Shown: positions 16,841 to 24,908 of the stretch, piece by piece | How the letters are laid out: each line of letters starts with the position of its first letter | Position numbering within the stretch: the stretch's first letter is position 1 | Source: Thermobifida halotolerans | GTDB taxonomy: Bacteria > Actinomycetota > Actinomycetes > Streptosporangiales > Streptosporangiaceae | Reading direction: 5' to 3' | DNA: 64,000 bases | Assembly (NCBI RefSeq): GCF_003574835.2 | Contig: NZ_CP063196.1 | Location: 5,022,001 to 5,086,000 of the forward strand | Made by a program: the position numbers and the translations under genes | Notes under the pieces: model-generated | Seen by the model: only the letters and a program-made list of their open reading frames with translations | Databases searched by the model: none | What the model was told of the DNA's origin: nothing

Positions 16841-17307
16841 CGCGCCGCTCCCGCCGCGTGGGCGCGGACCGGTCCCCGGAGTTGGCCGTAGTAGCCGCGC
16901 ACGGGGTGCGGGGGTTCGTAGGTGGTCAGGATGTGGTCGAGCAGGTCGAGGTCGCTGACGGCCACCACGTGCCCGGTGACCCGGTTGCGCGCCCGATAGG
17001 GAGAGGCCGAACCGTACTCGTAGGTGGTCTCCCACCGGGCCGAGTGCGCCTCGGCGCACGCCGCGAACGCCGCATAGTCCGGGATACGGGGCGGGATAGC
17101 CCGCGCCTGGCGGGGAGGCGGCGCGGCGTGCCGGGGCCGGTGGACCACCGGCCGCCGCCGAGGCGAGGGGGAGGCGGGAACGGGGCGGAAGGCTGCCAGC
17201 AGCAGCACGGCGATTCCGAGAAGGAGGCCCGTCACCCCGAAGGGGGAGCGTCGCGTGGCGGGCGCGCGCTTGATCGCCGTGGGGAGGGTCGCGGAGGGCG
17301 CGTTCAC
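16837..17307 (-). CDS. Membrane-anchored small protein of unknown function
   Basis: The 156-aa protein has a short basic N-tail, one span (about residues 24-42, VTGLLLGIAVLLLAAF), an Arg/Pro-rich linker and an outer domain with DYAAFAACAEAHSARWETTYEYG and VAVSDLDLLDHILTTYEPP. No family recognised. It starts with GTG in a GTGA overlap with the 39-aa gene upstream and ends in an ATGA overlap with the ATPase gene, so all three are probably made from one transcript. Confidence 0.75.
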   Translation of the reverse strand: MNAPSATLPTAIKRAPATRRSPFGVTGLLLGIAVLLLAAFRPVPASPSPRRRPVVHRPRHAAPPPRQARAIPPRIPDYAAFAACAEAHSARWETTYEYGSASPYRARNRVTGHVVAVSDLDLLDHILTTYEPPHPVRGYYGQLRGPVRAHAAGAAR

Positions 17308-17423
17308 CGGGACACCGCCTTTCCGGCCGGAGCGGACTGCGCGGCCTGGGCAGAGAGGACGTAGGGGCGGACGCGGGCGCTTCGCCGCAATCCGGGCACG
17401 GGCGGGGCAGTAGCCTTACTCAT
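17304..17423 (-). CDS. 39-aa basic peptide, first gene of the ATPase operon
   Basis: ATG at 17423 is preceded by GGTGGTGA and encodes 39 residues starting MSKATAPPVPGLRRSAR and ending APAGKAVSR. Its TGA overlaps the GTG of the next gene as GTGA, a classic coupling arrangement, which is the main reason to believe it is translated. It has seven Arg/Lys and no acidic residue. It could be a small functional protein or a leader peptide. Confidence 0.6.
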   Translation of the reverse strand: MSKATAPPVPGLRRSARVRPYVLSAQAAQSAPAGKAVSR

Positions 17424-17458
17424 GAGTCACCACCTGGTTTCGGCAGGTTGGGGGCTAA

Positions 17459-17494
17459 GGCCCTGATCCGGTGTTGGCGCACCGGGTCAGGGCC
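17459..17494. promoter_or_regulatory. Strong hairpin in the leader of the 39-aa gene operon
   Basis: GGCCCTGA-t-CCGGTG and CACCGG-g-TCAGGGCC pair with one mismatch around a 6-base loop, 36 bases upstream of the ATG at 17423. No T-run follows on either strand. It may be an attenuator or RNA-stability element. Confidence 0.45.
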
Positions 17495-17582
17495 GCTTCT
17501 GTGTACTGAACAGCGCTACATGCAGCCTTGGGGCTGGCACTATCAATGCGGTGAGCGGGGTTCGCTCTCCGGATTCACTATA

Positions 17583-17651
17583 GGCTAGGTTGCCTAGCCA
17601 TGCTAGGCATCCTGATGGAATCCGGCGTGCTTTTTCTAGCCTGGCTAGGCA
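17583..17651. promoter_or_regulatory. Clustered GntR-type operators
   Basis: Three related dyads precede the GntR start: GGCTAGG-ttg-CCTAGCC at 17583-17599, TGCCTAGC-cat-GCTAGGCA at 17591-17609 (overlapping the first), and TAGCC-t-GGCTA at 17637-17647 leading into GCTAGGCA. The shared half-site is GCTAGG/CCTAGC. Autoregulation of the GntR-HAD unit is the simplest reading. Confidence 0.65.
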
Positions 17652-17670
17652 AGCTCTCTAAGCTGGCTTC

Positions 17671-18513
17671 ATGGCCATCGACCCCGAAGACCCCCGCCCG
17701 CCGTTCCAACAGGTCGCCGGCGCACTGCGTGCTGCCATCCTCACCCGCAAACTCCACCCCGGAGACAAACTCCCCTCCGGAGCCGAACTGGCGAAGACCT
17801 ACGGAGTGGCGCGGATGACCGTGCAACAGGCCATCCGCATCCTCCGTGACGAGGGTCTGGTCATCTCCCAGCAGGGACGCGGAGTATATGTACGCGAGCG
17901 CGTTTCCCGCCCAGTCGGTCTGCGTCCCCACATCGAACGCGCCTTCGCCAGCGAGACCGTCACCATCGACTTCGCCGGTCTGTCCGCCGAAACGCTCCAC
18001 GGCGCGTTACAGGAACCGCTGGACAAGGTCCGCCACGGACGGCTAACCCCCAAGAGCATCCGAATCCGCATCCTCGTTCCCGACACCTCGGTGCCGATGG
18101 CTGTCCCCACACGGGGTGACACCAGCGCAGACGATCCCGAGATTCGTAAGCGAATGCACCGGATCATCCTGCGCTACACCCAGGCCATCGAGGATGTCGT
18201 CGGTGAGCTGGAGACACTGGGACTGGTGGAGAGCGCCACTGTGGAGACCCGCGTCTATCCAACTTCGCCGGGTTTCAAGCTCTACGTCATCAACCAGAAG
18301 GAAGTGTTCTTCGGTTTCTATCCGATCACCCAGAACACCGTCACCATCAACCAGGAGAAGATCGACATTTACGACCTCATGGGCCGCGACGCTGTCCTCT
18401 TCCATCACAGCCACGACGAAGATCCCGAGTCTGTTGCTTCGCAGTACGTGGCGCAGGCACGGCTGTGGTTCGACAGCGTCTGGGGCACGATCGCCAGAGG
18501 ACGCCCGGAATGA
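17671..18513 (+). CDS. GntR-family transcriptional regulator
   Basis: The 280-aa protein has an N-terminal winged HTH (residues about 10-77) with PPFQQVAGALRAAI, GDKLPSGAELAKTYGVARMTVQQA and the GRGVYV wing. The C-terminal 190 residues are not a UTRA or FCD domain I recognise; they are a mixed alpha/beta domain with IRIRILVPD and FFGFYPITQ strands, probably a ligand sensor. It overlaps the HAD gene by ATGA, so the HAD substrate or product may be the effector. Clustered CCTAGC operators stand just upstream. Confidence 0.88.
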   Translation: MAIDPEDPRPPFQQVAGALRAAILTRKLHPGDKLPSGAELAKTYGVARMTVQQAIRILRDEGLVISQQGRGVYVRERVSRPVGLRPHIERAFASETVTIDFAGLSAETLHGALQEPLDKVRHGRLTPKSIRIRILVPDTSVPMAVPTRGDTSADDPEIRKRMHRIILRYTQAIEDVVGELETLGLVESATVETRVYPTSPGFKLYVINQKEVFFGFYPITQNTVTINQEKIDIYDLMGRDAVLFHHSHDEDPESVASQYVAQARLWFDSVWGTIARGRPE

Positions 18514-19193
18514 CCCGTATCGACCTGTGTGCTCTGCTCCGCCGGACCCGCGTGGTGCTGCTCGACTTCGACGGTCCGGTCTGCGACGTCTTCTCCGCCT
18601 ACCCCGCACCCCGGGTCGCCGCGGACCTGTGCGACCACCTCGACACCCACGCGATCCCCGTGCCGTCGGAGCTGCGAAACCTGGACGATCCGCTGGCGCT
18701 GCTGCGCCGACTCCACCGCCGCGCTCCCGAGCACCACCCCACGGCCGAGGCGTTCCTCGCCGGGGCCGAGATCCGCGCCGCCTCCTGCGCCACTCCCACA
18801 CCCGGAGCGGTGGAGGTCCTGACCGCCTGCGCCCGCCAGGCGCGCCCGGTCGCCGTCGTCAGCAACAACTCCCCTGAAGCCATCCGCGCCTTCCTCACCA
18901 AGCACGGCCTGGAGAAGCTGGTCACCGGGGTCTTCGGACGCGACAAGACCACCCCGGACCGGTTGAAGCCCGACCCGCACCTGCTGGTCCTGGCGGCCAC
19001 GGCACTGGACACACCTCATCGGGAGTGCCTGATGGTCGGCGACTCCACCACCGACATCCAGGCCGCCCACGCCCTGGACATGAGCGCGCTCGGCTACGCC
19101 AACCAACCAGGCAAACAGGCCGCGTTCGAGGAACTGGGCTGCCAGGCCGTCATCACCCACATGACCGACCTCGCCCACGCCCTACAGAACTGA
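18510..19193 (+). CDS. HAD-superfamily phosphatase
   Basis: The 227-aa protein has all four HAD motifs: DFDGPV with nucleophile Asp19 and Asp21, SNNS near residue 116, a Lys in RLKPDP near 149, and GDSTTD near 176. A helical cap lies between motifs I and II, so it is a C1-type phosphoglycolate-phosphatase-like enzyme. In motif I a Pro replaces the usual Thr. It is translationally coupled to the GntR regulator. Substrate unknown, likely a small phosphorylated metabolite. Confidence 0.9.
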   Translation: MTRIDLCALLRRTRVVLLDFDGPVCDVFSAYPAPRVAADLCDHLDTHAIPVPSELRNLDDPLALLRRLHRRAPEHHPTAEAFLAGAEIRAASCATPTPGAVEVLTACARQARPVAVVSNNSPEAIRAFLTKHGLEKLVTGVFGRDKTTPDRLKPDPHLLVLAATALDTPHRECLMVGDSTTDIQAAHALDMSALGYANQPGKQAAFEELGCQAVITHMTDLAHALQN

Positions 19194-19227
19194 CCATGAC
19201 GCTTCTTGACACCAGCGGAGACCTGAC

Positions 19228-19478
19228 TGGACGAGATCAACCGACGAGTGCAGGCACGCATGCTCCGCAAGCAGATCCTCGGCAGCGAGGACGCTCCGCT
19301 GTACTGGGCGACCATCGGACAACATGCGCTGGAACTGCTGATCGCGCACGATCGGGAGCTGGCACACAACCAGATCGAGCACCTACTGAACATGGCCGCC
19401 CGGCCGACCATCACAATCCAGGTCCTTCCGACCTCAGCGGGTTTCCACCCCGGCATGGGCGGTGCCTTCACGATTCTC
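19228..19478 (+). pseudogene. DUF5753 (Scr1-type regulator) remnant
   Basis: The frame encodes the central part of a DUF5753 domain: QARMLRKQIL, LYWATIGQHALE, HNQIEHLLNMAARPTITIQVLP and GFHPGMGGAFTIL. Full-length relatives have an N-terminal XRE HTH and about 280 residues. Here the HTH half is missing on the left, and the right end is cut where IS30-derived sequence begins. It is a fragment of an XRE-DUF5753 regulator, usually paired with a DUF397 protein that is also absent. Confidence 0.8.
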
Positions 19479-19968
19479 GGCTCGGGCCTGGGCGGCGTAG
19501 GGCCGGTAGGCGTGGACCCTGGAAGCGGCGTAGTAGGAGCGGTTGCGGCGGATCTCCCTGCTGATGGTGGAGGGGGACCGTCCCGGCTCGGCGGCGATCG
19601 CCCGCACGGGTCTTGCCCTCGCGGTGCAGGTCGGCGATGTGGAGTCGCTCGTCCTGGGACAGGTAGCGGCCTCGTTCGGACGCGGAGGGGAGGGGACCAG
19701 GCCGGGCGGGAGGCTGGTTGGCCTTGCGCCCGGTCCTGGTCTTCTCAACGCCGAACTGCCACCGGTAACCGGTCTTGCGGTTGATCCCGACGATCCGACA
19801 CGCCTCGCTGGTGCTGTATCCCTTGGCCACCAGGGCAAGATACGCCGCTCGCTCCTTCTGGAGCTTCTTGCGTCCCTGTGGTGATCGGATCTTGCGGACC
19901 TCGAACTCGAAGTCGTCCATCGCACTCCTTCAGAGATGGGGTGTTGCAACGACCACTAGAACTCAAGG
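19474..19968 (-). mobile_element. IS30-family remnant with frameshifted transposase
   Basis: From an ATG at 19920 the minus strand encodes the N-terminal part of an IS30-type transposase: a first HTH (YLALVAKGYSTSEACRIVGINRKTGYRW), then RYLSQDERLHIADLHREGKTRA. At about 19604-19612 the frame shifts by one and continues as AIAAEPGRSPSTISREIRRN and AYRPYAAQARAENR in the neighbouring frame. It then stops at the DUF5753 fragment, so the DDE catalytic domain is gone. A GGTGTTGCAACGACC-like end near 19942 may be the terminal repeat. The element is dead. Confidence 0.82.
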
Positions 19969-20244
19969 AACGTGGTTGCCGGGGGCTTCTTGTGGTCCTG
20001 ATCGAGACCAACCACCAGGCTGCCAGACCTGGGGCACGCGCTCATGCCAACCCGCCCCGGACACAGCGACCGGACAGCTACCGAAAGCGCACCGACAAGG
20101 CCTTGTGAAACGGCCGTGATCTTGACACGAGTGGGCCTGAAACCGCAGATCATGAGCCGCTTCTGTCAAGATCTATTGGTTCATGCTGGAGATGTGCCGG
20201 AAGCTGTTTCGACGGGAGCGGCTTTCGGCGGAGGGCCGGGGTGA

Positions 20245-20321
20245 CTCATCGAGGTTTGATGGTCGGATTCCGCGGCGGATACGGTTCCGCCGCCACTCCT
20301 GGCGAGGTTGAAGCATTCCAC
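20245..20321 (-). repeat. Intergenic repeat, copy B (inverted partner at 12548-12624)
   Basis: This is the reverse-complement copy of the repeat at 12548-12624, differing at seven of 77 positions by eye, mostly transitions. The element is intact at both ends to the same base, which argues for a discrete unit rather than random similarity. Confidence 0.8.
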
Positions 20322-20361
20322 AGGGACCCTCCGGAAGCGGGACACCACCGGCTGCCGGTGG

Positions 20362-20528
20362 CCGGTCGAGGCGCCCCGGGCGCCGAGTCCGGACACGGCC
20401 CCACCCACCCGCATCCTCGACGGCGGTCCCGTGCCACAGGGCGCTGCCCCCTGGGGTGGCCGGTGTTCTTTCGGCTGATCCGCCCGCAGGGCGCGCCTGG
20501 ACTCGGCGCCGGGGGGCGCCTCGACCAG
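20362..20528. repeat. Inverted repeat, arms of about 29 bases
   Basis: The arm at 20362-20390 (CCGGTCGAGGCGCCCC...) is nearly the reverse complement of 20499-20528, with 108 bases between them. Weaker complementarity continues outward. The structure could be a large RNA hairpin or the ends of a small inserted element. Confidence 0.5.
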
Positions 20529-20848
20529 TCGCCGCCAACCCGTGGTGGCCCGCCCCGAACGGTCGAGGTGGGATGCCTCGCCTTCCCCGGTGTCTCCGCG
20601 AGGACCCCCGCGCCCACCGCAGAAGCGAACACCCACACCTCAGTCAGTCAAGCCCTGTCGCCACCGGTGACCTCGCGGCGACCTGTTCACCGGCCCTCCC
20701 CGGGGCCCGCCCGCCACACCACCCGCCACCCCGACGCCTGACACAGCAGCGTCATCGGTGGTTGGGGGCGTTGCGGTGTCGTCCCGGGCCAGTTTGCCTA
20801 CTCTGCGTTACTCTCGTGCTGTCTGGCCGGACACGTCGGGGGGTGCGC

Positions 20849-21454
20849 ATGATCGTGCGGAACAGCGCCACCGCCGCGCTCCTCGGTGCGCTCGGCGCGG
20901 TCGTCCTGCTGCCGACCGAGGCCACGCCCTCGCCCTCCCCGCAGGACACCGCCCGAAACGGCGGGATCGCCGTGTCCGTCACCGACTCCCGCGACCGGTT
21001 GACCGTCGGCGAGGAAACCTCCTACACCGCCACCCTGAGCAACGAGGGTGACGAGGCCGTCACCGGCCTTCTCGTGGCCCAGACCGCGCCCGCCCAACTG
21101 AACTTCCACGAGGCCGACGGCGGGGGCGTGGTCGAGGGCGACACGGTGGTCTGGCGGATCTCCCTCGACCCGGGGCAGGAGGCCACGCGCACGGTCACCG
21201 CCACCCTGGAGGAGCCCGTTCCCGACCAGGACAGCGTGACCACCACCGTCTGCGCGGGATTCGAGGACGACCCCCAACCCCTCGTCTGCCAGGACGACGA
21301 GACCCGGGTGGTCGCCCAGGACGGCGCCGGGTTCCCGGTTCGGGCGTTCCTCACCGGGGTCGCCATCGCGGTCGGCATCGCCCTGCTGGCCGGGACCGTC
21401 GCCCTCGCCCTGCTCCGGTCGCGCAGGCCCCGCGGAAAGCACGCCGTGAGATGA
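20849..21454 (+). CDS. Secreted DUF11-like protein with C-terminal membrane anchor
   Basis: The 201-aa product has a short signal sequence (SATAALLGALGAVVLLP), a Ser/Pro linker, one DUF11-type beta domain (about residues 35-150; DRLTVGEETSYTATLSNEGDEAVTG is diagnostic) and a C-terminal span (about 168-192) followed by RSRRPRGKHAVR. The topology is that of an outer-surface protein held by a C-terminal anchor without an LPxTG motif. The ATG at 20849 follows a G-rich stretch; an in-frame GTG at 20843 is an alternative. It converges on the AAA+ gene, with 31 bases between the stops. Confidence 0.82.
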   Translation: MIVRNSATAALLGALGAVVLLPTEATPSPSPQDTARNGGIAVSVTDSRDRLTVGEETSYTATLSNEGDEAVTGLLVAQTAPAQLNFHEADGGGVVEGDTVVWRISLDPGQEATRTVTATLEEPVPDQDSVTTTVCAGFEDDPQPLVCQDDETRVVAQDGAGFPVRAFLTGVAIAVGIALLAGTVALALLRSRRPRGKHAVR

Positions 21455-21485
21455 CCCCGCCCCGCAGGGCCGCGCCGGGCCGGGA

Positions 21486-24400
21486 CTACGGGGCCGGGAC
21501 GTCCTCGGGAAGCAGCGTGGTGAACGCCTCCCGGTCCGCCGCTCCGGCCATGCCCACCAGCCGCCCCGCCTGGCGGGTGATCATCCGCTCCATGACCTGC
21601 CGGGCGTAGCGGGCGTTGCCGAAGGACGCGTCGCGCGGCACGGCCGCGAAGTGCGTGGCCAGCGCGGCCAGGGTCGCCTCCCCGCACTCGTAGCCCGACT
21701 TGCGCGCCATCTGGTCGACGATGGTGACCAACTCCTCGTCGCTGTAGTCGGCGAACTCCACCCGGTGGCTGAACCGGGAGGCCAGACCGGGGTTGGAGTC
21801 CAGGAAGCGCTGCATGTCGGCGGTGTATCCGGCGACGATCACCACCACCTCGTCGCGGTGGTCCTCCATCAGCTTGACGAGGGTGTCGACGGCCTCCTGC
21901 CCGAAGTCGTTGCCGCCGCCCCTGGGCGTCAGCGTGTACGCCTCGTCGATGAACAGCACGCCGCCCCTGGCACGCTCGAACACCTCGGTGGTCAACTGCG
22001 CGGTGTGTCCCACGTAGCGGCCCACCAGGTCGGCTCGCGCGGCCTCGACGACCTGCCCCGACGTGAGCACCCCCAGGGTCTTCAGCAGCCGCCCGTACAG
22101 CCGGGCCACCGTGGTCTTACCGGTACCGGGGGCCCCCGTGAACACCAGGTGGTGGCTCATCGAGGGCACCGGCAGCCCCAGCGCCTTGCGCTGGGTGGAC
22201 ATGACCAGCAGGTTCGCCAGGTCGTTGACGGTGTCCTTGACCTGCCGCAGACCGATCATGGCGTCGAGTTCGGCGCGCAGCTCGGTCAGCTCGTCCTTCG
22301 GCTCCCCGCCGTCGGCGCCGGGTTCGGGGACCTTCACCCCCAGGTCCGCGGGCAGCAGCCGGGTCAGGTCCGCCGGGCTGTCCGGCGGCGCGTCCCCCAG
22401 GCGGAACGCCTGCCGGTCCACCATCTCCTCGAAGATCTTGCGCGCGGTGCGGCCGTTGCCGAACGTCGCGTCCCGGGGCATCTCCTCGAACAGCGTCCTG
22501 AGCGCCTCCCTGGTCTCCTCGGCCAGTTCGTAGTGGTGGGCGACGCACATCCCCTCCACGATCCGCACCAGTTCGTCCGTCTCGTAGTTGGGGAACTCGA
22601 TGGTGCGGTTGAAGCGCGAGGCCATGCCCGGGTTCGCGGCGAGGAAGCCCTCCATCTCCTCGGTGTACCCGGCGGCGATCACCACGACGTCGTCGCGGTG
22701 GTCCTCCATGAGCTTCACCAGGGTGTCGATGGCCTCGCGGCCGAAGTCGGGGCCGCTGCCGCCGGTCTTGCCCGAGAGCGTGTAGGCCTCGTCGATGAAC
22801 AGCACCCCGCCCTTGGCGCGCTCGAACACCTCGGTCGTCTTGATGGCGGTCCCGCCCACGTACTGCGACACCAGGTCGGCCCGCGACACCTCGACCACGT
22901 GCCCGTAGCGCAGCACGTCGAGTTCGGCGAGGATGCGGCCGTAGAGCCGGGCCACGGTGGTCTTGCCGGTGCCGGGCGGGCCGCCGAACACCAGGTGCCG
23001 GTTCATCGGCGGGGCGGGCAGTCCCATCTCGGCGCGCCGCCGGGCCATCTGGGTGCGGTTGATGAGGGTCCGGACCTCGCGCTTGACGTTCTCCAACCCG
23101 ATGAGGGAGTCCAGTTCCGCCAGCGGGCCGTCCGGCTCGTCGGCCTCCTGCCCGCCGTCGGGGACGGGCGCCGCCGGGAGCGGCGCGACGGAGTCGTCCC
23201 CGGTCCCGGCGTCTTCCCCGTAGGCGTCGGGGGCGCCGTTTCCGCTGCTCAGCAGTTCCTGCGTGCGAACCCGCTCGCTGTGTACGGTCTGGCGCAGTCC
23301 GGCGCGGCTGTTGTCGCGCACCGTGCAGTCCTCCAGCAGCACGTCCTCGGTGCTGTGGACGAGCACGCCGTCCCCGGCGTTGCCGAAGAGCTCGCACCTG
23401 CGCAGTGTGGCCTCGGCGCCCGCGGCGACGAGCACGCCGTTGCGGCGGCCGTTGTAGACCCTGGAGCGCAGCACCGACGCCTTTCCTCTGTTCTGGACCG
23501 CGATCCCGTCGCCCGCGCAGTCGGCGATGTCGCAGTCGCGCAGGTCCGCCTCGGTCTCGGCGCCGACGGTGACGCCGTTGTCGCGGCTCTCGCGGATGCT
23601 CACCCCGGTCAGCAGCGGCCGGGAGCGCTCGTCGGCGTGCACCGCGCTCTTGCCGCTCCGCTCGATCGTGACGTTCTCCAGCCGCCCCTGGCCGCCCTTG
23701 CGGAACCGCACTCCCTGGCCGCGGGTGTCGGCCACGGCCACCCCCCGCAGGAACGGGCTGCTGGCCTCGACGACGAAGCCGGGCCCCTCGCTGCCGGTGA
23801 CCAGTCCCCGGTCGAACTCCACCGTGCTGTTGCCGCCGATGCTGATCCCGGTGCCGCCGCGCACCGTCAGGTTGATGAAGGAGGTGGTGGCGCGCTCATC
23901 GGCGCGCACGCCGTCTCTTTCGGACGCGTCCACCTCGCAGTCGGTGAACAGGCCGCGCGCCTTGCCCCACACGTGGATGCCCACGCCCTTGGAGCGGGCC
24001 ACCGTCACCCGGCTCACCTGGGGGTCGGAGCCGTTGTACACGACGATGCCGCGACCACCGACGTCCTCGAACCGGCAGTCCTCGACCACGGCCCTGGCGC
24101 GGCTGGAGAGGGCCAGTCCGTCCTCGGAGGTGTCGTGCACGCGCAGGCCGCGCAGGCTCGTGCTGGCGTCGTCCTCCAACGCGACCGCGGGCTTGGCGCA
24201 GCCGGAGATGTCGCAGTCCTCGATGGTCCCGGCGGCCCGTCCGCTGGCGAACACCCCGTTGCCGCGCATGTCGCGGAACACGCAGGAGCGGACGACGGGA
24301 CGGCCGCGGTCGCTGATGACCAGGGCGCTGGTCTCGACGTCCTCGATGACGCAGTCCTCCAGAACGCTGGGCTCGGCCGTCGTGATCACCACCCCGGCCC

Positions 24401-24806
24401 CGGCCGAGCAGGTGACGCGGCTCTCGCGCATCGCCAGAGCACCGGAGTCGCGGACCACGACGGCGGTCCACGCCGCGCCGTCCACCTCGCAGTCGGCCAT
24501 CTCCGCCTGTCCGGCGGCGATGTCGACCACGGGCCGCTCCCCGTCGTGGCCGCGCAGGACCAGTCCGGAGAGCTTGACGGCCTCCGCCCCCGAGACGACC
24601 GCGCTGCCCGACTCGGCGATGATCTCCACACTGCCGCGGCCGTCCCGCGCCACCAGGGTGACGACCTTGAGCAGCATCAGGCTCTCCTCGTAGCGCCCCG
24701 GGGCGATGGTGATGAGCGCACCGCTCTCGGCGGCCCGCACCGCGGACTCGATCGTCGGGTGTCCGGTCGACCCGTCCGGAGCGACCGTGAGGAGTTGCCT
24801 GGCCAT
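21486..24806 (-). CDS. Parallel beta-helix protein with two EccA/CbbX-type AAA+ domains
   Basis: The 1,106-aa protein has two halves. Residues 1-510 are a right-handed parallel beta-helix with about 20 coils of the pattern 'vedCxfedvggrGIvV' and 'lrdCdIadCagDGIav'. Residues about 560-840 and 850-1106 are two AAA+ modules of the CbxX/CfqX/SpoVK type: Walker A GPPGTGKT near 608 and GAPGTGKT near 890, Walker B LFIDEAYTL near 669 and 950, and sensor regions with ASRFNRTIEFPNY and ASRFSHRVEFADY. The AAA modules are the class found in EccA of type VII secretion. The beta-helix could bind substrate or the cell surface. It lies downstream of the giant gene on the same strand and may unfold or load the giant protein; that role is inferred from context. 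Confidence 0.9.
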   Translation of the reverse strand: MARQLLTVAPDGSTGHPTIESAVRAAESGALITIAPGRYEESLMLLKVVTLVARDGRGSVEIIAESGSAVVSGAEAVKLSGLVLRGHDGERPVVDIAAGQAEMADCEVDGAAWTAVVVRDSGALAMRESRVTCSAGAGVVITTAEPSVLEDCVIEDVETSALVISDRGRPVVRSCVFRDMRGNGVFASGRAAGTIEDCDISGCAKPAVALEDDASTSLRGLRVHDTSEDGLALSSRARAVVEDCRFEDVGGRGIVVYNGSDPQVSRVTVARSKGVGIHVWGKARGLFTDCEVDASERDGVRADERATTSFINLTVRGGTGISIGGNSTVEFDRGLVTGSEGPGFVVEASSPFLRGVAVADTRGQGVRFRKGGQGRLENVTIERSGKSAVHADERSRPLLTGVSIRESRDNGVTVGAETEADLRDCDIADCAGDGIAVQNRGKASVLRSRVYNGRRNGVLVAAGAEATLRRCELFGNAGDGVLVHSTEDVLLEDCTVRDNSRAGLRQTVHSERVRTQELLSSGNGAPDAYGEDAGTGDDSVAPLPAAPVPDGGQEADEPDGPLAELDSLIGLENVKREVRTLINRTQMARRRAEMGLPAPPMNRHLVFGGPPGTGKTTVARLYGRILAELDVLRYGHVVEVSRADLVSQYVGGTAIKTTEVFERAKGGVLFIDEAYTLSGKTGGSGPDFGREAIDTLVKLMEDHRDDVVVIAAGYTEEMEGFLAANPGMASRFNRTIEFPNYETDELVRIVEGMCVAHHYELAEETREALRTLFEEMPRDATFGNGRTARKIFEEMVDRQAFRLGDAPPDSPADLTRLLPADLGVKVPEPGADGGEPKDELTELRAELDAMIGLRQVKDTVNDLANLLVMSTQRKALGLPVPSMSHHLVFTGAPGTGKTTVARLYGRLLKTLGVLTSGQVVEAARADLVGRYVGHTAQLTTEVFERARGGVLFIDEAYTLTPRGGGNDFGQEAVDTLVKLMEDHRDEVVVIVAGYTADMQRFLDSNPGLASRFSHRVEFADYSDEELVTIVDQMARKSGYECGEATLAALATHFAAVPRDASFGNARYARQVMERMITRQAGRLVGMAGAADREAFTTLLPEDVPAP

Positions 24807-24867
24807 CTGCGGTTGCCTCTCTTGTTTCCGGGCTCGGGACGGCCCTGTGCGGATGCGGTCAGGGGGC

Positions 24868-24895
24868 GGGCGGGGCCGTCTTCGCGACCCCGCCC
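24868..24895 (-). terminator. Hairpin between the membrane-protein and AAA+ genes
   Basis: GGGCGGGG and CCCCGCCC pair around a 12-base loop in the 102-base gap. There is no T-run. It could reduce read-through into the AAA+ gene or simply mark a processing point. Confidence 0.4.
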
Positions 24896-24908
24896 GCGGA
24901 GTGGGATG

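Larger units (their letters stand above)
19969..20848. other. Accessory intergenic region with repeats
   Basis: About 880 bases without a supported gene. They contain copy B of the 77-bp repeat (20245-20321) and a long-spaced inverted repeat (20362-20528). Between 19970 and 20170 the sequence looks like further decayed mobile-element DNA, but I cannot name a family. The promoter of the gene at 20849 must lie at the right end. Confidence 0.5.

Noticed and set aside
19970-20170. A second transposase fragment (IS110-like)
   Set aside because: A short frame with a VVLIET-like start resembles such proteins only faintly, and no further motif supports it.
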